Assembly: GCA_914767715.1 (NCBI GenBank)
Contig: OU612065.1
Location: forward strand, 32,986,001 to 33,050,000
Direction: 5' to 3'
DNA from: Membranipora membranacea
Lineage: Eukaryota; Bryozoa; Gymnolaemata; Cheilostomatida; Membraniporidae
DNA length: 64,000 nucleotides
Shown here: positions 26,831-39,628 of the stretch, piece after piece
Numbering within the stretch: the stretch's first letter is position 1
Layout of the letters: every line of letters starts with the position of its first letter
Translations under genes and position numbers: made by a program
Notes under the pieces: generated by a model
Told to the model about the DNA's origin: nothing
What the model saw: only the letters and a program-made list of their open reading frames with translations
Database searches by the model: none

Positions 26831-29800
26831 AAGAAATTAACAAAAATCGATAGGTACGGTGCTGGGGAAAATAGCGAATAATTGGGCAGAATTCTTTACT
26901 CGCTTAGAAACGCTTGAAACTCTGTTTTGAGGTTTGCAATGACGTCCCTATGTCTCATCAAAAATACTAGCTCCCTGTGACGATGCGTTTTCTATCTAGG
27001 TGTTTTGCAAGAAATCGATAAAAATCGATAGGTACGGTCCTGGGGAAATTAGGGAATAATTGGGCAGAATTCTTTACTCGCTTAGAAACGCCTGAAACTC
27101 TATTTTGAGGTTCGCAAAAACGTCCCTATATCTCATCTAAAATATTTGCTCCCTGTGACGATGCGTTTTCTATCTACGTATTTTGAAAGAAATTATTAAA
27201 AATCGATAGGTACGGTCTTTGGGAAATTAGCCATTAATTGGGCAGAATTCTTTACTGGCTTAGAAACGCTTGAAACTTTGTTTTGAGGTTTTCAATGACA
27301 TCCCTATGTCTCATCTAAAGTATTAGCTCCCTATGACGATGCGTTTTCTATCTAGGTATTTTGCAAGAAATTAACAAAAATCGATAGGTACGGTCCTAGG
27401 GAAATTAGCCATTAATTGGGCAGAATTCTTTACTGGCTTAGAAACGCTTGAAACTCCGTTTTGAGGTTCGCAATGACGACCCTATATCTCATCTAATATA
27501 TTAGCTCCCTGTGACGATTGATTTTCTATCAAGGTATTTCGCAAGAATTTAACAAAAATCGATAGGTACGGTCCTGGGGAAATTAGCGAATAATTGAGCA
27601 GAATTCATTACTAGCTTAAAAACGCTTCAAACTCTGTTTTGAAATTTGGAATGACGACCCTATATCTCATCTAAAATATTGGCTCCCTGTGACGATGGGT
27701 TTTCTATCTAGGTATTTTGCAAGAAATTAACAAAAATCGATAGGTATGGTCCTGGGGAAATTAGCCGATAATTGGGCAGAATTCGTTACTCGCTTAGAAA
27801 CGCTTGGAACTCTGTTTTGAGGTTCGCAAGGACGACCCTATATCTCATCTAAAATATTAGCTCCCTGTGACGATGCGTTTTCTATCTAGGTGTTTTGCAA
27901 GAAATTGATAAAAATCGATAGGTACGGTCCTTGGGAAATTAGCCAATAATTGGGCATAATTCTTTACTAGCTTAGAAACGCCTGAAACTCTATTTTGAGG
28001 TTCGCAATAACGTCCCTATATCTCATCTAAAATATTTGCTCCCTGTGACGATGCGTTTTCTATCTACGTATTTTGAAAGAAATTATTAAAAATCAATAGG
28101 TACGGTCCTTGGGAAATTAGCCATTAATTGGGCAGAATTCTTTACTGGCTTAGAAACGCTTGAAACTTTGTTTTGAGGTTTTCAATGACATCCCTATGTC
28201 TCATCTAAAGTATTAGCTCCCTATGACGATGCGTTTTCTTTCTAGGTATTTTGCAAGAAATCGATAAAAATCGATAGGTACGGTCTTTGGGAAATTAGCC
28301 AATAATTGGGCATAATTCTTTACAAGCTTAGAAACGCCTGAAACTCTATTTTGAGGTTCGCAATGACGTCCCTATATCTCATCTAAAAAATTATCTCCCT
28401 GTGACGATGCGTGTTCTCTCTAGGTGTTTTGCAAGAAATCGATAAAAATCGATAGGTACGGTCCTGGGGAAATTAGCGAATAATTGGGCAGAATTCTTTA
28501 CTCGCTTAGAAACGCCTGAAACTCTATTTTGAGGTTCGCAATAACGTCCCTATATCTCATCTAAAATATTTGCTCCCTGTGACGATGCGTTTTCTATCTA
28601 CGTATTTTGAAAGAAATTATTAAAAATCGATAGGTACGGTCCTTGGGAAATTAGCCATTAATTGGGCAGAATTCTTTACTGGTTTAGAAACGCTTGAAAC
28701 TTTGTTTTGAGGTTTTCAATGACATCCCTATGTCTCATCTAAAGTATTAGCTCCCTATGACGATGCGTTTTCTATCTAGGTATTTTGCAAGAAAATAACA
28801 AAAATCGATAGGTACGGTCCGGGGGAAATTGGCGAATAATTGAGCAGAATTCTTTACTCGCTTAGAAACGCTTGAAACTCCGTTTTGAGGTTTGCAATGA
28901 CGTCCCTATATCCCATCAAAAATATTAGCTTCCTGTGACGATGCGTTTTCTATCTAGGTGTTTTGCAAGAAATTGATAAAAATCGATAGGTACGGTCCTT
29001 GGGAAATGAGCCAATAATTGGGCATAATTCTTTACTAGCTTAGAAACGCCTGAAACTGTATTTTGAGGTTCGCAATAGCGTCCCTATATCTCATCTAAAA
29101 TATTTGCTCCCTGTGACGATGCGTTTTCTATCTACGTATTTTGCAAGAAATTAACAAAAATCGAGGTACGGTCTTAGGGAAATTAGCCATTAATTGGGCA
29201 GAATTCTTTACTGGCTTAGAAACGCTTGAAACTTTGTTTTGAGGTTTTCAATGACGTCCCTATGTCTCATCTAAAGTATTAGCTCCCTATGACGATGCGT
29301 TTTCTTTCTAGGTATTTTGCAAGAAATCGATAAAAATCGATAGGTACGGTCCTTGGGAAATTAGCCAATAATTGGGCAGAATTTTTTACTCGCTTAGAAA
29401 CGCTTGAAACTCCGTTTTGAGGTTTGCAATGACGTCCCTATATCCCATCAAAAATATTAGCTCCCTGTGACGATGCGTTTTCTATCTAGGTGTTTTGCAA
29501 GAAATTGATAAAAATCGATAGGTACGGTCCTTGGGAAATTAGCCAATAATTGGGCGTAATTCTTTACTAGCTTAGAAACGCCTGAAAATCTATTTTGAGG
29601 TTCGCAATAGCGTCCCTATATCTCATCTAAAATATTTGCTCCCTGTGACGATGCGTTTTCTATCTACGTATTTTGAAAGAAATTATTAAAAATCGATAGG
29701 TACGGTCCTTGGGAAATTAGCCATTATTTGGGCAGAATTCTTTACTGGCTTAGAAACGCTTGAAACTTTGTTTTGAGGTTTTCAATGACATCCCTATGTC

Positions 29801-30409
29801 TCATCTAAAGTATTAGCTCCCTATGACGATGCGTTTTCTTTCTAGGTATTTTGCAAGAAATCGATAAAAATCAATAGGTACGGTCCTTGGGAAATTAGCC
29901 AATAATTGGGCAGAATTCTTTACTAGCTTAAAAACGCTTCAAACTCTGTTTTGAAATTTGGAATGACGACCCTATATCTCATCTAAAATATTAGCTCCCT
30001 GTGACGATGGGTTTTCTATCTAGGTATTTTGCAAGAAATTAACAAAAATCGATAGGTATGGTCCTGGGGAAATTAGCCGATAATTGGGCAGAATTCGTTA
30101 CTCGCTTAGAAACGCTTGGAACTCTGTTTTGAGGTTCGCAAGGACGACCCTATATCTCATCTAAAATATTAGCTCCCTGTGACGATGCGTTTTCTATCTA
30201 GGTGTTTTGCAAGAAATTGATAAAAATCGATAGGTACGGTCCTTGGGAAATTAGCCAATAATTGGGCATAATTCTTTACTAGCTTAAAAACGCTTCAAAC
30301 TCTGTTTTGAGGTTCGTAATGACGACCCTATATCTCATCTAAAATATTAGCGCCCTGTGACGATGGGTTTTCTATCTACGTATTTTGAAAGAAATTAACA
30401 AAAATCGAT

Positions 30410-32400
30410 AGGTACGGTCCTAGGGAAATTAGCCATTAATTGGGCAGAATTCTTTACTGGCTTAGCAATGCTTGAAACTTTGTTTTGAGGTTTTCAATGA
30501 CGTCCCTATGTCTCATCTAAAGTATTAGCTCCCTATGACGATGCGTTTTCTTTCTAGGTATTTTGCAAGAAATCGATAAAAATCGATAGGTACGGTCCTT
30601 GGGAAATTAGCCAATAATTGGGCAGAATTCTTTACTAGCTTAAAAACGCTTCAAACTCTGTTTTGAGATTCGGAATGACGACCCTATATCTCATCTAAAA
30701 TATTAGCTCCCTGTGACGATGGGTTTTCTATCTAGGTATTTTGCAAGAAATTAACAAAAATCGATAGGTACGGTCCTGGGGAAATTAGCCGATAATTGGG
30801 CAGAATTCGTTACTCGCTTAGAAACGCTTGGAACTCTGTTTTGAGGTTCGCAAGGACGACCCTATATCTCATCTAAAATATTAGCTCCCTGTGACGATGC
30901 GTGTTCTCTCTGTGTGTTTTGCAAGAAATCGATAAAAATCGATAGGTACGGTCCTGGGGAGATTAGCTGATAATTGGGCAGAATTCGTTACTCGCTTAGA
31001 AACGCTTGGAACTCTGTTTTGAGGTTCGCAATGACGACCCTATATCTCATCTAAAATATTAGCTCCCTGTGACGTTGGGTTTTCTATCTACGTATTTTGC
31101 AAGAAATTAACAAAAATCGATAGGTACGGTCCTGGGGAAATTAGCAAATATTTGGGCATAATTCTTTACTAGCTTAGAAACGCCTGAAACTCTATTTTGA
31201 GGTTTGCAATGACGTCCCTATATCTCATGTAAAATATTTGCTCCCTGTGACGATGCGTTTTCTATCTACGTATTTTGAAAGAAATTATTAAAAATCGATA
31301 GGTACGGTCCTAGGGAAATTAGCCATTAATTGGGCAGAATTCTTTACTGGCTTAGAAACGCTTGAAACTTTGTTTTGAGGTTTTCAATGACGTCCCTATG
31401 TCTCATCTAAAGTATTAGCTCCCTATGACGATGCGTTTCCTTTCTAGGTATTTTGCAAGAAATCGATAAAAATCGATAGGTACGGTCCTTGGGAAATTAG
31501 CCAATAATTGGGCAGAATTCTTTACTAGCTTAAAAACGCTTCAAACTCTGTTTTGAGATTCGGAATGACGACCCTATATCTCATCTAAAATATTAGCTCC
31601 CTGTGACGATGGGTTTCTATCTAGGTATTTTGCAAGAAATTAACAAAAATCGATAGGTACGGTTTTGGGGAAATTAGCCGATAATTGGGCAGAATTCGTT
31701 ACTCGCTTAGAAACGCTTGGAACTCTGTTTTGAGGTTCGCAAGGACGACCCTATATCTCATCTAAAATATTAGCTCCCTGTGACGATGCGTGTTCTCTCT
31801 GTGTGTTTTGCAAGAAATCGATAAAAATCGATAGGTACGGTCCTGGGGAGATTAGCTGATAATTGGGCAGAATTCGTTACTCGCTTAGAAACGCTTGGAA
31901 CTCTGTTTTGAGGTTCGCAATGACGACCCTATATCTCATCTAAAATATTAGCTCCCTGTGACGATGGGTTTTCTATCTACGTATTTTGCAAGAAATTAAC
32001 AAAAATCGATAGGTACGGTCCTGGGGAAATTAGCAAATATTTGGGCATAATTCTTTACTAGCTTAGAAACGCCTGAAACTCTATTTTGAGGTTTGCAATG
32101 ACGTCCCTATATCTCATGTAAAATATTTGCTCCCTGTGACGATGCGTTTTCTATCTACGTATTTTGAAAGAAATTATTAAAAATCGATAGGTACGGTCCT
32201 AGGGAAATTAGCCATTAATTGGGCAGAATTCTTTACTGGCTTAGAAACGCTTGAAACTTTGTTTTGAGGTTTTCAATGACGTCCCTATGTCTCATCTAAA
32301 GTATTAGCTCCCTATGACGATGCGTTTTCTTTCTAGGTATTTTGCAAGAAATCGATAAAAATCGATAGGTACGGTCCTTGGGAAATTAGCCAATAATTGG
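30410..32400. repeat. Tandem 889-bp (5-monomer) higher-order repeat
   Basis: The variant GTTCTCTCTGTGTGTTTTGC occurs at 30,903 and 31,792, 889 bp apart. Flanking monomers agree in order, including GGGGAGATTAGCTGAT and TTAGCAAATATTTGGGC variants. One copy has lost a single T near 31,613, which accounts for 889 rather than 890 bp. Confidence 0.88.
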
Positions 32401-32979
32401 GCATAATTCTTTACTAGCTTAGAAACGCCTGAAACTCTATTTTGAGGTTCGCAATGACGTCCCTATATCTCATCTAAAAAATTAGCTCCCTGTGACGATG
32501 CGTGTTCTCTCTAGGTGTTTTGCAAGAACTCGATAAAAATCGATAGGTACGGTCCTGGGGAAATTAGCGAATAATTGGGCAGAATTCTTTACTCGCTTAG
32601 AAACGCTTGGAACTCTGTTTTGAGGTTCGCAATGACGACCCTATATCTCATCTAAAATATTAGCGCCCTGTGACGATGGGTTTTCTATCTACGTATTTTG
32701 CAAGAAATTAACAAAAATCGATAGGTACGGTCCTGGGGAAATTAGCGAATAATTGGGCAGAATTCTTTACTCGCTTAGAAACGCTTGAAACTCTGTTTTG
32801 AGGTTTGCAATGACGTCCCTATGTCCCATCCAAAATATTAGCTCCCTCTGACGATGCGTTTTCTATCTAGGTGTTTTGCAAGAAATTGATAAAAATCGAT
32901 AGGTACGATCCTTGGGAAATTAGCCAATAATTGGGCATAATTCTTTACTAGCTTAGAAACGCCTGAAACTCTTTTTTGA

Positions 32980-33691
32980 GGTTCGCAATAGCGTCCCTAT
33001 ATCTCATCTAAAATATTTGCTCCCTGTGACGATGCGTTTTCTATCTACGTATTTTGCAAGAAATTAACAAAAATCGATAGGTACGGTCCTAGGGAAATTA
33101 GCCATTAATTGGGCAGAATTCTTTACTAGCTTAAAAACGCTTCACACTCTGTTTTGAGGTTCGCAATGACGACCCTATATCTCATCTAAAATACTAGCTC
33201 CCTGTGACGATGGGTTTTCTATCTAGGTATTTCGCAAGAAATTAACAAAAATCGATAGGTACGGTCCTTGGGAAATTAGCCGATAATTGGGCAGAATTCG
33301 TTACTCGCTTAGAAACGCTTGGAACTCTGTTTCGAGGTTCGCAATAGCGTCCCTATATCTCATCTAAAATATTTGCTCCCTGTGACGATGCGTTTTCTAT
33401 CTACGTATTTTGCAAGAAATTAACAAAAATCGATAGGTACGGTCCTAGGGAAATTAGCCATTAATTGGGCAGAATTCTTTACTAGCTTAAAAACGCTTCA
33501 CACTCTGTTTTGAGGTTCGCAATGACGACCCTATATCTCATCTAAAATACTAGCTCCCTGTGACGATGGGTTTTCTATCTAGGTATTTCGCAAGAAATTA
33601 ACAAAAATCGATAGGTACGGTCCTTGGGAAATTAGCCGATAATTGGGCAGAATTCGTTACTCGCTTAGAAACGCTTGGAACTCTGTTTTGA
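32980..33691. repeat. Tandem 356-bp (2-monomer) higher-order repeat
   Basis: ATTTGCTCCCTGTGACGATG occurs at 33,015 and 33,371 (offset 356). It is followed by the same pair of monomers, including GCTTCACACTCTG and TATTTCGCAAG variants. The copies differ by a GTTTCGAGG change in the first. Confidence 0.85.
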
Positions 33692-36239
33692 GGTTCGCAA
33701 TGACGACCCTATATCTCATCTAAAATATTAGCTCCCTGTGACGATGGGTTTTCTATCTAGGTATTTTGCAAGAAATTGACAAAAATCGATAGGTACGGTT
33801 CTGGGGAAATTAGCGAATAATTGGGCAGAATTCTTTACTCGCTTAGAAACGCTTGAAACTCCGTTTTGAGGTTTGCAATGACATCCCTATGTCCCATCAA
33901 AAATATTAGCTCCCTGTGACGATGCGTTTTCTATCTAGGTGTTTTGCAAGAAATTGATAAAAATCGATAGGTACGGTCCTTGGGAAATTAGCCAATAATT
34001 GGGCATAATTCTTTACTAGCTTAGAAACGCCTGAAACTCTATTTTGAGGTTCGCAATGACGTCCCTATATCTCATCTAAAATATTTGCTCCCTGTGACGA
34101 TGCGTTTTCTATCTACGTATTTTGCAAGAAATTAACAAAAATCGATAGGTACAAATTAGGGAAATTAGCCATTAATTGGGTAGAATTCTTTACTGGCTTA
34201 GAAACGCTTGAAACTTTGTTTTGAGGTTTTCAATGACGTCCCTATGTCTCATCTAAAGTATTAGCTCCCTATGACGATGCGTTTTCTTTCTAGTTATTTT
34301 GCAAGAAATCGATAAAAATTGATAGGTACGGTCCTTGGGAAATTAGCCAATAATTGGGCATAATTCTTTACTAGCTTAGAAACGCCTGAAACTCTATTTT
34401 GAGGTTCGCAATGACGTCCCTATATCTCATCTAAAAAATTAGCTCCTTGTGACGATGCGTGTTCTCTCTAGGTGTTTTGCAAGAAATCGATAAAAATCGA
34501 TAGGTACGGTCCTTGGGAAATTCGCCAATAATTGGGCAGAATTCTATACTAGCTTAAAAACGCTTCAAACTCTGTTTTGAGGTTCATAATGACGACCCTA
34601 TATCTCATCTAAAATATTAGCGCCCTGTGACGATGGGTTTTCTATCTACGTATTTTGCAAGAAATTAACAAAAATCGATAGGTAGGGTCCTAGGGAAATT
34701 AGCCATTAATTGGGCAGAATTCTTTACTGGCTTAGAAACGCTTGAAACTTTGTTTTGTGGTTTTCAATGACGTCCCTATGTCTCATCTAAAGTATTAGCT
34801 CCCTATGACGATGCGTTTTCTTTCTAGGTATTTTGCAAGAAATCGATAAAAATCGATAGGTACGGTCCTTGGGAAATTAGCCAATAATTGGGCATAATTC
34901 TTTACTAGCTTAGAAACGCCTGAAACTCTATTTTGAGGTTCGCACAGACGTCCCTATATCTCATCTAAAAAATTAGCTCCCTGTGACGATGCGTGTTCTC
35001 TCTAGGTGTTTTGCAAGAAATCGATAAAAATCGATAGGTACGGTCCTGGGGAAATTAGCGAATAATTGGGCAGAATTCTTTACTCGCTTAGAAACGCTTG
35101 GAACTCTGTTTTGAGGTTCGCAATGACGACCCTATATCTCATCCAAAATATTAGCTCCCTGTGACGATGGGTTTTCTATCTAGGTATTTTGCAAGAAATT
35201 AACAAAAATCGATAGGTACGGTCCTGGGGAAATTAGCGAATAATTGGGCAGAATTCTTTACTCGCTTAGAAGCGCTTGAAACTCCGTTTTGAGGTTTGCA
35301 ATGATGTCCCTATGTCTCATCTAAAGTATTAGCTCCCTATGACGATGCGTTTTCTTTCTAGTTATTTTGCAAGAAATTGATAAAAATTGATAGGTACGGT
35401 CCTTGGGAAATTAGCCAATAATTGGGCATAATTCTTTACTAGCTTAGAAACGCCTGAAACTCTATTTTGAGGTTCGCAATGACGACCCTATATCTCATCT
35501 AAAATATTAGCGCCCTGTGACGATGGGTTTTCTATCTACGTATTTTGCAAGAAATTAACAAAAATCGATAGGTACGGTCCTGGGGAAATTAGCGAATAAT
35601 TGGGCAGAATTCTTTACTCGCTTAGAAACGCTTGAAACTCTGTTTTGAGGTTTGCAATGACGTCCCTATGTCCCATCCAATATATTAGCTCCCTCTGACG
35701 ATGCGTTTTCTATCTAGGTGTTTTGCAAGAAATTGATAAAAATCGATAGGTACGGTCCTTGGGAAATTAGCCAATAATTGGGCATAATTCTTTACTAGCT
35801 TAGAAACACCTGATATTCTATTTTGAGGTTCGCAATGACGTCCCTATATCTCATCTAAACTATTTGCTCCCTGTGACGATGCATTTCTATCTACGTATTT
35901 TGAAAGAAATTAACAAAAATCGATAGGTAGGGTCCTAGGGAAATTAGCCATTAATTGGGCAGAATTCTTTACTGGCTTAGAAACGCTTGAAACTTTGTTT
36001 TGTGGTTTTCAATGACGTCCCTATGTCTCATCTAAAGTATTAGCTCCCTATGACGATGCGTTTTCTTTCTAGGTATTTTGCAAGAAATCGATAAAAATCG
36101 ATAGGTACGGTCCTTGGGAAATTAGCCAATAATTGGGCATAATTCTTTACTAGCTTAGAAACGCCTGAAACTCTATTTTGAGGTTCGCACAGACGTCCCT
36201 ATATCTCATCTAAAAAATTAGCTCCCTGTGACGATGCGT

Positions 36240-37372
36240 GTTCTCTCTAGGTGTTTTGCAAGAAATTAACAAAAATCGATTGGTACGGTCCTGGGGAAAT
36301 TAGCCAATAATTGGGCAGAATTCTTTGTTAGCTGAAAAATGCTTGAAACTCTGTTTTGAGGTTCACAATGACGTCCCTATATCTCATCTGAACTATTAGC
36401 TCCCTGTGACGATGTGTTTTCTTTCTACGTATTTTGCAAGAAATCAACAAAAATCGATAGGTACGGTCCTGGGGAAATTAGCCAATAACTGGGCAGAATT
36501 CTTTACTCGGTTAGAAACGCTTTAAACTCTGTTTTCAGGTTCACAATGACGTCCCTATATCTCATCTAAAATATTAGCTCCTTGTGACGATGCGTTTTCT
36601 ATCTACGTATTTTGCAAGAAATTAACAAAAATCGATTGGTAAGGTCCTGGGGAAATTAGCGAACAATTGGGCAGAATTCTTTACTCGGTTAGAAACGCTC
36701 TAAACTCTGTTTTCAGGTTCACAATGACGTCCCTATATCTCATCTAAAATATTAGCTCCTTGTGACGATGCGTTTTCTATCTACGTATTTTGCAAGAAAT
36801 TAACAAAAATCGATTGGTAAGGTCCTGGGGAAATTAGCGAATAATTGGGCAGAATTCTTTACTCGCTTAGAAACGCTTGAAACTCTGTTTTGAGGTTTGC
36901 AATGACGTCCCTATGTCCCATCAAAAATATTAGCTCCCTGTGACGATGCGTTTTCTATCTAGGTGTTTTGCATGAAATTGATAAAAACCAATAGGTACGG
37001 TCCTGGGGAAATTCGCCATTAATTGGGCAGAATTCTTTACTGGCTTAGAAACGCTTGAAACTTTGTTTTGAGGTTCGCAATGACGTCCCTATATCTCATC
37101 TAAACTATTTGCTCCCTGTGACGATGCGTTTTCTATCTACGTATTTTGCAAGAAATTAACAAAAATCCTTGGGAAATTAGCCATTAATTGGGCAGAATTC
37201 TTCACTGGCTTAGAAACGCTTGAAACTTTGTTTTGAGGTTTTCAATGACGTCCCTATGTCTCATCTAAAGTATTAGCTCCCTACGACGATGCGTTTTCTT
37301 TCTAGGTATTTTGCAAGAAATCGATAAAAATCGATAGGTACGGTCCTTCGGAAATCAGCCAATATTTGGGCA
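36240..37372. repeat. Diverged edge monomers of the array
   Basis: The last six or so monomers carry variants that are rare inside the array: CGATTGGTACGG or CGATTGGTAAGG, GTTTTCAGGTTCACAATG, ACTCGGTTAGAAACGC and a 15-bp loss near 37,165. The final monomer stops at TGGGCAGAATTATTTTA, and unique sequence begins with CGATCCTTCTTTGATATC. More change at the array edge is expected when homogenisation acts mainly inside. Confidence 0.8.
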
Positions 37373-37383
37373 GAATTATTTTA

Positions 37384-38581
37384 CGATCCTTCTTTGATAT
37401 CAACATGAGGTACAAATTGCACAACTATAGTCAGTTTCCATTTCCATAGATCTTTTAGTTGTCAGGAAACATTGTGCAAAAGTGGTTGACTAAATCATCA
37501 AGTTATGCTGACACGTTCGGCCATCGTCGTTCCCAAAAGTTAAAGAGATGAAATTTACTGAGATTATACAGTAACTTACCAAAATGTACATCAAATATGA
37601 GGAGAAGACAGGCTACACAAACTATAGATACATTTTAGCCAAAAACACAATTAATTTGTTCATTGTAAAGGCTTTCATTACTGCTGCAGGACTAACTACA
37701 AGACGTTGATTTGATCTATGTTTGGTCAGTAAAACCTCACAGCCTTAATTTATCAGAATGATAATAATATTTCCATTCGAGTCATAATTGACCTTAATTG
37801 TTAAAAAAAGCAATTATTCATACTGGTGAAAATTATAAAACCACATATATGAACCTCCTATTGGTAAGTCGTCAAGCAAAATTACTGATTGCATTTTGTA
37901 AAAGTAACTCTTAATATTTGATAATGTTGGTATCAGGCATTCTAAGAGAGGTTGCATAATTGATCTTGGAACCTGAAACGATAAGACGAATTCGTGTCCT
38001 GGAATACATCTCGTTTCAATTTCATAATGGTACGACACCTTCTACTTTTCTGTGTACACTAGAATTCACTGTAGAAGATTGTGTTTCTAATGTCGTAAAT
38101 CAGAATTATGTTACTGTCGGAAGTGACCAACAACGATTCCAGGTGACGGGGTAGACAACTCAATATTTTGTACCTCTCTGACAATTTTGTATATACCAAA
38201 ATATTCCTTTCAATATATACAAGAGGTGTACGCAAAATATAGACACTCAGACTACACAAGTTAACTATAAAACAACAAATATTATTCTTTGCTCTCAACT
38301 GATAAATGGGAAATTTCAACGTTGTTAGTCAATATTTTATATATTTGGAACAAAAAATATATCAAGGTTTTGTACAATACAATGTATTTTATGTTTCAGA
38401 CAATAAACAATGCTGTGATACTAAACTCATGGTATACTTCTCGTCGTGGTTTACATATTGGAACAAAAAATATATCAAGGTTTTGTACAATACAATGTAT
38501 TTTATGTTTCAGACAATAAGCAATGCTGTGATACTAAACTCATGGTATATTTCTCATCGTGGTTTACATATTGCATAGAAC
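37384..38581 (-). other. 3-prime exon and downstream flank of gene copy A
   Basis: On the minus strand an acceptor TTCTTCATTTTTCAG precedes an exon starting at 38,582 with GGTTCTATGCAATATGTAAA. This corresponds to the untranslated last exon of the family. Downstream sequence down to the satellite is shared with copies C and D. Short open frames occur on both strands (for example 37,960-38,154 plus and 38,059-38,319 minus). They start at non-ATG codons or are broken in sister copies, so I do not call them genes. Confidence 0.65.
38347..38572. repeat. 113-bp tandem duplication in the last exon of copy A
   Basis: GGAACAAAAAATATATCAAG occurs at 38,347 and 38,460, exactly 113 bp apart, followed by nearly identical sequence. 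Copy C (48,130-48,250) has only one such unit, so the duplication is private to copy A. Confidence 0.9.
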
Positions 38582-38841
38582 CCTGAAAAATGAAGAAAAC
38601 CGAATAGAATTAACAATAATCATTGGTTTGGTGATCACATTGTAGTAAGTATCCGAAAGATACATGCCGCAGGTCATTTGGTGGAATCATTCTGATTTGT
38701 AGATTGATGACTTCAAACCAGTTTAACCTGTCCTGTTCATAAAAATCAGGTGTATGGTCGTTCAGACTAAAATTTCACAAAATGATCATATCAAAATATT
38801 ATTGTTACTTTTCCAGTTATTACCTGTTTCGTTTCACCAAG

Positions 38842-39182
38842 TTAGCCAAAAAAGTTATCGAGTGCAGCTCCACTTTTCACCCCCGCTTTATAAATTGCAG
38901 AAGCAACTCCAGCATACATGGCATACAGTAGGGGGGGGGGGGGGGGAGGGAACAGGCTAAGTATCATGTATTGTAAAAGCTTCAGCTTTAGTCTGAGTCA
39001 AAGTTGGAATGCAGATGAGAATAAATATTTGATAAGTGGTTTTTTTCTATGTAGAAAAAAATCTTAAATCGGACAAAAGACCATGGGAGATCTTATATCA
39101 TATACATGGTTTATTGATATTTGAACTTTTTAAACTTACCAATTGAAGCGATAAGCATTGAGATCAGTACAAATACCTTCAT
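38842..39182 (-). pseudogene. Peptide gene copy A, exon 3 acceptor deleted
   Basis: Exon 2 (39,140-39,192) is intact. After the acceptor CTCTCTCCAG, ATAAAACATA precedes ATG at 39,182 and encodes MKVFVLISMLIASI, ending at a GTAAG donor in phase 1. The matching exon 3 begins inside the mature-peptide part: about 70 bp are missing at 38,913, where ACTCCAGC joins ATACATGG. That deletion removed the 3-prime splice site and the first codons of exon 3 (the VSQTEA part). The rest, encoding AIYKAGVKSGAALDNFFG and stop, remains down to 38,842. The promoter TATA box and the first donor survive, so it may still be transcribed. It cannot make the family product by normal splicing. Confidence 0.8.
38931..38946. 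repeat. Poly(G) tract in intron 2 of copy A
   Basis: Sixteen consecutive G on the plus strand, that is poly(C) in the gene sense. It sits next to the deletion that removed the exon 3 acceptor. Homologous tracts occur in copies B, C and D. Confidence 0.95.
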
Positions 39183-39399
39183 TATGTTTTATCTGGAGAG
39201 AGAATGAAACAATTCAAAATGATGTCTGTAACAGCCTAACCCTAAAACAAAATATGTACCACATTTCTTTGCAATACATGAGATTTAGACAATAATTTAT
39301 GACCCACTCTGTAATTTCAAATCACAAGAATCAAGTTGATTTCAATTCCAGCTCCCAGATATGAGATATGCAGGTTCACAGTTTAAAAGCAATACTTAC

Positions 39400-39447
39400 A
39401 GCTAGCTCGGAATTCTGTGAATTGATATGAGTGTGGAGAACTGAGTG
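39400..39447 (-). promoter_or_regulatory. Untranslated exon 1 of copy A
   Basis: On the minus strand the donor CTAGCT|GTAAGTATT lies at 39,400/39,399. The start is placed about 30 bp after the TATA box at 39,470-39,477; the exact start is not visible. It contains no ATG-initiated frame of note. Confidence 0.6.
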
Positions 39448-39469
39448 ATTTCTTATTATTTGAAGCTTC

Positions 39470-39477
39470 TTTATATA
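39470..39477 (-). promoter_or_regulatory. TATA box of copy A
   Basis: TATATAAA on the minus strand, followed by GAAGCTTCA. The same motif sits at the same place in copies B and D, about 70 bp before the exon 1 donor. Confidence 0.8.
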
Positions 39478-39628
39478 TGGAATATTTTCATTAGATTTGC
39501 CAAACCAACTGGAAGTATTCTATATTCCGAAATATGTGATCAAATAAAATAGTTGTTTCCCATTTTTTTGGAAAAATTATCATGCCATAATTATCTTATG
39601 GCTATTGACTGTAATGGTTGGTATGATT

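Larger units (their letters stand above)
1..37372. repeat. Long tandem satellite array, ~178-bp monomer
   Basis: Successive CCCTGTGACGATG landmarks fall at 178, 356, 532, 710 and 888, giving a monomer of 176-178 bp, and the pattern continues without interruption to about 37,372 (roughly 210 monomers). Each monomer contains the blocks CTATCTAGGTATTTTGCAAG, GATAGGTACGGTCC, GGGCAGAATTCTTTACT, TGTTTTGAGGTTCGCAATGA and CCCTATATCTCATCTAAAAT. All monomers point the same way. No gene, transposon or inversion was seen inside. The length is near that of one nucleosome plus linker, as in many centromeric and heterochromatic satellites; a centromeric role is only inferred. Any open frame inside is a by-product of repetition. 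Confidence 0.98.
15891..37372. repeat. Satellite domain 2 (GATAAAAATCGATAGG type)
   Basis: Monomers here carry GATAAAAATCGATAGG or TTAACAAAAATCG, GTCCTTGGGAAATTAGCC, the TGACGATGGGTTTTCTATC variant and the CTATGACGATGCGTTTTCTTTC variant. They are arranged in several local higher-order repeats listed separately. The last kilobase differs more from the rest than internal monomers do. Confidence 0.8.

Noticed and set aside
1-37372. CRISPR-like array
   Set aside because: The repeat unit is ~178 bp throughout with no unique spacers, and the surroundings are clearly eukaryotic.
37960-38578. Several overlapping plus and minus frames next to the satellite
   Set aside because: They overlap one another, include the private 113-bp duplication of copy A, and are not conserved in frame among the sister copies.
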